Source of the DNA: an uncultured beta proteobacterium | GTDB lineage: Bacteria; Pseudomonadota; Gammaproteobacteria; Burkholderiales; Rhodocyclaceae | DNA: 11,991 nucleotides | Reading direction: 5' to 3' | Assembly (NCBI GenBank): GCA_903910495.1 | Contig: CAIVZW010000219.1 | Location: forward strand, 1 to 11,991 | Shown here: one piece after another, positions 7,184 through 11,991 of the stretch | Numbering within the stretch: the stretch's first letter is position 1 | Layout of the letters: each line of letters begins with the position of its first letter | Translations under genes and position numbers: made by a program | The notes under the pieces: model-generated | What the model was told of the DNA's origin: nothing | The model's database searches: none | What the model saw: only the letters and a program-made list of their open reading frames with translations

Positions 7184-9514
7184 ATGGCTTCGCCGCATAA
7201 ATCTACCGGAAAGATCGACAGCCCGTCCGATGCCCCCAGCCCGCTACCCGAGAAAATTGCGGTGGTGCTGCAGGAATCGCGCTGGCTGGCACTGATTGTT
7301 CTGGCCGTATTTCTTTCTCTGGCGTTGTGGGGTTACCAGCGCGGTGATCCCGGCTGGTCGCATGCTGTGCAAGGGGTAATCCTGCACAATCCGGCAGGGC
7401 GTGGCGGCGCCTGGCTGGCTGATTTGCTGCTTTATGTCTTCGGCCTTTCAGCCTGGTGGTGGATCGTTTTCCTGGTGGCCCTCGTGTGGTGGGGTTACCG
7501 TCGTCTGGACGGCCTGCGTACGGTCGATCGGCGTCCTCTCTACATTGCGCTGGCCGGTTTCATCATCCTGATCGTGGCCAGTTGCGGGCTCGAAGCCTTG
7601 CGTTTTTATTCACTCAAAGCCCAGTTGCCGCTGGTCCCCGGCGGAATGCTGGGGGTTGAAATCGGTCGGCTGTCTGTGCGTTATCTCGGCTATACCGGCG
7701 CGACGCTGACCCTGCTTGCTGCCCTGGTGCTCGGCTGGAGCGTTTTTTCGGGAATGTCGTGGCTGTCGGCAGTGGAACGTCTGGGCGCACTGCTTGAACT
7801 TTCTTACGCCACGCTGCGTGGACTGATCGATCGCTGGCAGGACAGACGGATCGGTCGCGAGGTGGCGCGCGAGCGCGACGCCGTGGTCGAGGACGAGAAA
7901 CGGCGAGGGGAAAACCACGAACCGATTATCATCGAGACGCCGGAAGCGGTGGCTCCGCGCTCGCTCAAGGCCGAGAAACGCATCGAGCGTGAGCGTCAGG
8001 TCCCGCTTTTCCCCGAGGCCGTCGTCGGTGGCCTGCTGCCGCCGCTGCACCTGCTCGAGCCGGCGGCACCGCAGACTGATCGGGTCAGCCCTGAGAGCCT
8101 TGAATACACGTCGCGCCTGATCGAGCGCAAACTCGCCGACTTTGGCGTTCAGGCCAGGGTTCTGGCGGCGTATCCGGGCCCGGTCATCACGCGTTACGAA
8201 ATCGAACCGGCGGTGGGGGTCAAGGGCTCCCAGATCGTCAACCTGGCCAAGGATCTGGCGCGTGCGCTGTCGATGGTGTCGGTTCGCGTCGTCGAGACGG
8301 TGCCGGGGAAATCATGCATGGCGCTCGAACTGCCGAACGCCAAGCGGCAGATCGTGCGCTTGTCCGAGATCATTTCGAGCAGCGCCTATCACGACATGAG
8401 TTCGCCGCTGGCGATGACGCTCGGCAAGGATATCGGCGGCCATCCGGTGGTCGTCGATCTGGCCAAGATGCCGCACCTGCTGGTTGCCGGAACGACCGGA
8501 TCGGGCAAGTCGGTCGGCATCAACGCGATGATTCTCTCCCTGCTCTACAAGTCAGAGCCGGACAAGGTGCGGCTGATCCTGGTCGATCCGAAAATGCTCG
8601 AACTGTCGATCTACGAAGGCATTCCGCACCTGCTGGCACCCGTGGTGGTCGACATGAAGCATGCCGCCAACGCGCTCAGCTGGTGCGTCGGCGAAATGGA
8701 ACGGCGCTACAAGCTGATGTCGGCGCTGGGCGTGCGCAATATCGCCGGTCTCAATCACCGCATCAGGGACGCCGAGAAGGTCGGATTAAAATTGCCGAAC
8801 CCGCTGTCGCTGACGCCGGAAGCGCCCGAACCGCTGATCGCCATGTCCAATATCGTGGTGGTTATCGACGAACTGGCGGATCTGATGATGGTTGCCGGCA
8901 AGAAGGTCGAGCAACTCATCGCCCGGCTTGCCCAGAAGGCGCGTGCGGCGGGCATCCACCTGATTCTGGCGACGCAGCGGCCGTCGGTCGATGTGATTAC
9001 CGGCCTGATCAAGGCCAATATCCCGACGCGCATGTCCTTCCAGGTGTCATCGAAAATCGATTCCCGCACCATCCTCGACCAGATGGGTGCCGAAGCCTTG
9101 CTCGGTCAGGGCGACATGCTCTACCTCGCGCCCGGGACCGGTTACCCGACGCGCGTGCATGGCGCCTTTGTCGCCGACGAAGAAGTGCATCGCGTGGTCG
9201 ATTACCTGAAGCGTGCCGGTGCGCCGGACTACGTTGAAGGGATATTGACCGGCGCCGGCCTCGATGACGAAGGCGAGGGCGCTAACGGCGATGGTGAGGA
9301 TGCTGGCGATGCCGAGACCGATCCCTTGTACGATCAGGCCGTCGAAATCGTTCTGAAGAACCGTCGCGCTTCGATCTCGCTGGTCCAGCGGCATCTGCGC
9401 ATCGGTTACAACCGCTCGGCGCGTCTGATTGAAGCCATGGAGAAGGCCGGACTGGTGTCGGCCATGGATGGTCGGGGTGGCCGCGAGCTCATCGCGCGCC
9501 GGGAAGAAAACTGA
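7184..9514 (+). CDS. ftsK: FtsK/SpoIIIE-type DNA translocase
   Basis: A 776-residue septal ATPase that pumps chromosome ends apart and brings dif sites together for XerCD recombination during division. Four membrane segments are visible at about 33-50, 76-103, 120-140 and 170-190. A short charged linker follows (about 200-290) in place of the long Pro/Gln-rich linker of the 1329-residue E. coli protein. The RecA-like motor has Walker A GTTGSGKS (436-443, Lys442), LVDPKMLEL, Walker [13 protein letters not shown] (Asp562, Glu563), [19 protein letters not shown] and the conserved [20 protein letters not shown]. The C-terminal gamma winged helix (about 710-776, [20 protein letters not shown]) should read KOPS polarity sites. 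ATG 7184 is preferred to the adjacent TTG 7181; the Shine-Dalgarno is poor. It ends in TGATG, shared with lolA. Confidence 0.96.
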   Translation: MASPHKSTGKIDSPSDAPSPLPEKIAVVLQESRWLALIVLAVFLSLALWGYQRGDPGWSHAVQGVILHNPAGRGGAWLADLLLYVFGLSAWWWIVFLVALVWWGYRRLDGLRTVDRRPLYIALAGFIILIVASCGLEALRFYSLKAQLPLVPGGMLGVEIGRLSVRYLGYTGATLTLLAALVLGWSVFSGMSWLSAVERLGALLELSYATLRGLIDRWQDRRIGREVARERDAVVEDEKRRGENHEPIIIETPEAVAPRSLKAEKRIERERQVPLFPEAVVGGLLPPLHLLEPAAPQTDRVSPESLEYTSRLIERKLADFGVQARVLAAYPGPVITRYEIEPAVGVKGSQIVNLAKDLARALSMVSVRVVETVPGKSCMALELPNAKRQIVRLSEIISSSAYHDMSSPLAMTLGKDIGGHPVVVDLAKMPHLLVAGTTGSGKSVGINAMILSLLYKSEPDKVRLILVDPKMLELSIYEGIPHLLAPVVVDMKHAANALSWCVGEMERRYKLMSALGVRNIAGLNHRIRDAEKVGLKLPNPLSLTPEAPEPLIAMSNIVVVIDELADLMMVAGKKVEQLIARLAQKARAAGIHLILATQRPSVDVITGLIKANIPTRMSFQVSSKIDSRTILDQMGAEALLGQGDMLYLAPGTGYPTRVHGAFVADEEVHRVVDYLKRAGAPDYVEGILTGAGLDDEGEGANGDGEDAGDAETDPLYDQAVEIVLKNRRASISLVQRHLRIGYNRSARLIEAMEKAGLVSAMDGRGGRELIARREEN

Positions 9515-10125
9515 TGCGGAATTTCATTTTTGCTGTGCTCTGTCTGGCGGCGGCCCAGGGGGCGAGCGCCGGTGCGATCGACAAGATGCACCGTTTTCTT
9601 GAAACGACGAAGACCATGCGCGCTGATTTTGCGCAAATTGTTGTCGCCAAGAACGGGAAAAGGCCGCAGCAGTCGACGGGCGTGATGATGTTCTCGCGTC
9701 CCGGAAAATTCCGCTGGCAGGTCGAGCGACCCTACAGCCAGTTGCTGGTCGGCGACGGCGTGAAAGTCTGGATGCATGATCCGGACCTGCGTCAGGTCAC
9801 GGTGAAGACGGTCGGTACGGCCCTTGGCGGCACCCCGGCGGCGCTGCTCGCCGGCGACAATGCGCTGGAAAAGAATTTCAGCCTGCGCGAGGCGGGCGAG
9901 CGCGAGGGCCTGGAATGGCTGGAAGCCATTCCGAAAGCGCAGGACAGCGGTTTTGAGAAGTTGCAGCTGGGCTTTGCCGGCAACGATCTGAAGGCGATGG
10001 AATTGTTCGACACCTTTGGCCAGACCACTTCGCTGTACTTTTCGCATCTTGAACGCAATCCGCCGCTTGCCCCTGCGCTGTTCCGTTTTACGCCGCCCGC
10101 CGGAGCCGATGTCATCGGTGAATGA
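9514..10125 (+). CDS. lolA: Outer-membrane lipoprotein carrier protein
   Basis: A 203-residue periplasmic chaperone that takes lipoproteins from the LolCDE transporter and hands them to LolB at the outer membrane. The N-terminus is a classic signal peptide ([19 protein letters not shown], probable cleavage after residue 19). The mature part shows LolA hallmarks: MRADFAQIV near the start, TGVMMFSRPGKFRWQVERPY (residues about 55-74), then LLVGDGVKVWMHDPDLRQVTV. The C-terminal half holds the strand pattern with DLKAMELFDTFGQTTSLYF. Length is normal. Start and ftsK stop share TGATG, and GGGAAGA lies just upstream, so translation is probably coupled to ftsK. The last 17 bp overlap the rarA start. 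The call rests on motifs and on the conserved ftsK-lolA-rarA order. Confidence 0.95.
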   Translation: MRNFIFAVLCLAAAQGASAGAIDKMHRFLETTKTMRADFAQIVVAKNGKRPQQSTGVMMFSRPGKFRWQVERPYSQLLVGDGVKVWMHDPDLRQVTVKTVGTALGGTPAALLAGDNALEKNFSLREAGEREGLEWLEAIPKAQDSGFEKLQLGFAGNDLKAMELFDTFGQTTSLYFSHLERNPPLAPALFRFTPPAGADVIGE

Positions 10126-11452
10126 TCTTTTTCCCCAATCGCATCCGGTGCCGCTCGCCGAGGCGTTAAGACCCGCAACGCTGGATGAGGTGATTGGCCA
10201 GCAACATCTGCTTGGGCCCGGCAAGCCGCTGCGGCTGGCCTTTGAAGCGCGCAAGCTGCACTCGCTGATTCTCTGGGGCCCGCCTGGCGTCGGCAAAACG
10301 ACACTGGCGCGCCTGATGGCCGATGCCTTCGATGCCGAATTCATGGCGCTGTCAGCGGTGTTCTCCGGGGTCAAGGATATCCGCGAAGCCGTTGCCCGCG
10401 CCGAGGCAAGCCGGGCGCAGCATGGCCGCCCGACGATCCTTTTTGTCGATGAAGTGCATCGCTTCAACAAGGCGCAGCAGGATGCCTTTCTGCCCTACGT
10501 CGAAAGCGGCTTGCTGACTCTGGTTGGGGCGACCACCGAGAACCCCTCGTTTGAGGTGATCTCGGCACTGCTTTCCCGGTCCTCGGTTTATGTGCTCAAC
10601 CCCTTGTCCGACGACGAAATGGGCCTGCTGTTCGAGCGCGCCTGCCAAAAGGCGCTGCAAGGCCTGAGCTTTGATGACGATGCCCGGTCGCGGCTGATCG
10701 GTCTGGCCGACGGCGATGCGCGTCGTCTGATCAACCTTCTCGAGCAGACGCGCACGGCGGCGGCAACCGCCGGGCTTTTCCGCATCGACGGAGCCTTCAT
10801 CGACAACACCCTGGCGCAGAGCCTGCGCCGCTTCGACAAGGGTGGTGACGCTTTTTACGACCAGATCTCGGCGCTGCACAAAGCGGTGCGCGGTTCAAAC
10901 CCCGATGCCGCGCTCTACTGGTTCTGCCGCATGCTCGACGGCGGTGCCGATCCGCGCTATCTGGCCCGGCGCATCGTGCGCATGGCCTGGGAGGACATCG
11001 GCCTGGCCGACCCGCGTGCGGCGCAGATCGCCGCTGAGGCGGCCGCAACCTATGAGCGCCTCGGCTCGCCCGAGGGCGAGCTGGCGCTGGCCGAAGCGGT
11101 GCTTTATCTGGCCATGGCGGCCAAATCGAATGCCGCCTACGTCGCGTATAATGCAGCGCGGGGTTTCATTGCCAAAGACGGCTCGCGACCGGTTCCGCTG
11201 CATCTGCGCAATGCGCCGACGCGCCTGATGAAGGAACTCGACTTCGGCAAGGATTACCGCTATGCGCATGATGAAAGCGGGGGCTATGCGGCGGGCGAGG
11301 ACTATTTTCCGCAGGGCATGCCGCCCGTTGAATGGTATCGGCCGGTCGGGCGCGGGCTGGAAATAAAGATTGGCGAGAAACTCGCGCAGTTGCGCGAGCT
11401 GGATCGCGAGGCACAGAAAACCACAAAGAATTCCAAAGACTCAGAGGATTGA
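10109..11452 (+). CDS. rarA: RarA/MgsA replication-associated AAA+ ATPase
   Basis: A 447-residue cytoplasmic AAA+ protein of the RarA/MgsA/WRNIP1 family, which acts at stalled replication forks, related to clamp-loader subunits and RuvB. The N-terminus [20 protein letters not shown] is the family opening. Walker A is GPPGVGKT (57-64, Lys63), Walker [16 protein letters not shown] (Asp114, Glu115), sensor 1 [11 protein letters not shown] (140-150) and the arginine finger lies in [10 protein letters not shown] (Arg157). Sensor 2 ([12 protein letters not shown]) follows. The C-terminal tetramerisation/MgsA region includes [20 protein letters not shown] and [13 protein letters not shown]. The start at 10109 is favoured because GGAG lies just upstream and residue 1 matches the family onset; the frame stays open farther upstream only inside lolA. 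serS begins 2 bp after its stop. Confidence 0.96.
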   Translation: MSSVNDLFPQSHPVPLAEALRPATLDEVIGQQHLLGPGKPLRLAFEARKLHSLILWGPPGVGKTTLARLMADAFDAEFMALSAVFSGVKDIREAVARAEASRAQHGRPTILFVDEVHRFNKAQQDAFLPYVESGLLTLVGATTENPSFEVISALLSRSSVYVLNPLSDDEMGLLFERACQKALQGLSFDDDARSRLIGLADGDARRLINLLEQTRTAAATAGLFRIDGAFIDNTLAQSLRRFDKGGDAFYDQISALHKAVRGSNPDAALYWFCRMLDGGADPRYLARRIVRMAWEDIGLADPRAAQIAAEAAATYERLGSPEGELALAEAVLYLAMAAKSNAAYVAYNAARGFIAKDGSRPVPLHLRNAPTRLMKELDFGKDYRYAHDESGGYAAGEDYFPQGMPPVEWYRPVGRGLEIKIGEKLAQLRELDREAQKTTKNSKDSED

Positions 11453-11454
11453 CC

Positions 11455-11991
11455 ATGCTTGATATACAACTGCTACGCAACAGCATTGACGCCGTTTGCG
11501 CAAGACTGGCCACGCGCGGCTACACGCTCGATAGCGCGGCCTTCCAGACACTCGAAGCCGAACGCAAGACCCTGCAGACGCGCACGCAGGATCTGCAGGC
11601 CAGCCGCAACAGCCTGTCCAGGCAGATCGGCATGCTCAAGGGCAAGGGCGAGGATGCTTCGGCGCTGCTGGCCGAAGTGGCTGCGCTGAAGAACGAACTC
11701 GAAGCCAATGAAGTGCGCCTCGGCGAACTGCTCAAGGAATTCGACGCCTTCGTGGCGACCATTCCCAATCTGCCGCAGGACAGCGTGCCGGTCGGCAAGT
11801 CTGAAGTCGATAACGTCGAGATCAGTCGCTGGGGAACGCCGCGCCGTTTTGATTTTACGGTCAAGGATCACGTCGATCTGGGCGAGGCGCTCGGGCAGCT
11901 CGATTTTGCCACTGCCGCCAAGATTGCCGGGGCACGTTTCTCGCTGCTGAAAGGGCCGCTCGCCCGCCTGCATCGCGCCATTGCCCAGTTC
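11455..11991 (+). CDS. serS: Seryl-tRNA synthetase, N-terminal part (cut by window edge)
   Basis: The first 179 codons of a class II aminoacyl-tRNA synthetase that charges tRNA-Ser (and tRNA-Sec) with serine; full-length SerS is about 430 residues. The visible part begins [22 protein letters not shown]. It contains the long antiparallel coiled-coil arm that grips the tRNA variable arm (about 27-100, with [18 protein letters not shown] at the turn), then [21 protein letters not shown]. The start of the catalytic domain follows ([22 protein letters not shown], with [22 protein letters not shown]). Catalytic motifs 2 and 3 lie beyond the window. A strong AGAGGA (11443-11448) lies 6 nt before the ATG, inside the end of rarA, supporting this start. 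Confidence 0.96.
   Translation, partial: MLDIQLLRNSIDAVCARLATRGYTLDSAAFQTLEAERKTLQTRTQDLQASRNSLSRQIGMLKGKGEDASALLAEVAALKNELEANEVRLGELLKEFDAFVATIPNLPQDSVPVGKSEVDNVEISRWGTPRRFDFTVKDHVDLGEALGQLDFATAAKIAGARFSLLKGPLARLHRAIAQF

Noticed and set aside
10016..10108. An upstream in-frame start for rarA inside lolA
   Set aside because: The extension is an arginine-rich shadow of lolA. The ATG at 10109 has GGAG nearby and matches the family start.
11147..11152. TATAAT inside rarA as a possible internal promoter for serS
   Set aside because: No -35 element at 16-18 bp upstream, and serS lies 300 bp away; a chance match.

Overview
The window reads as part of a betaproteobacterial chromosome. A Rhodocyclales-type organism (Dechloromonas or Azonexus relatives) is my best guess from protein style and moderately high GC; no rRNA or other taxonomic marker is present. 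It has two parts.

Left part, about 1-4516, looks accessory. A hipBA-type toxin-antitoxin operon is transcribed leftward. hipA runs off the left edge, so only its first 408 codons are seen, and the hipB antitoxin start is at 1476. Upstream of hipB are three near-identical palindromes whose centres lie exactly 50 bp apart, with a sigma70-like promoter between the first two; I read these as the HipB autorepression operators. About 640 bp without a convincing gene follows. Next is a rightward 756-residue membrane sensor histidine kinase with a PhnD-like periplasmic domain, a PAS-like domain and a kinase core. It has no receiver domain and no response regulator beside it.

Right part, 4715-11991, is a conserved housekeeping block. 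An Smr-domain gene and trxB (thioredoxin reductase) run leftward. Diverging from trxB is a Crp/Fnr-family regulator, followed in the same direction by ftsK, lolA, rarA (mgsA) and serS; serS is cut by the right edge. The order trxB < | > regulator, ftsK, lolA, rarA, serS matches Escherichia coli, except that E. coli has lrp where this genome has a Crp-like gene. Junctions are tight: ftsK/lolA share TGATG, lolA and rarA overlap by 17 bp, and rarA/serS are 2 bp apart. This suggests a co-transcribed run linking chromosome segregation, lipoprotein export, replication-fork maintenance and tRNA charging.

No tRNA, rRNA, CRISPR array, insertion sequence or recombinase was seen. I did not find a clear new multi-gene system. 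The strongest leads are the phased hipBA operator array, the orphan PhnD-type kinase, the regulator swap upstream of ftsK, and an inverted repeat inside the trxB promoter.
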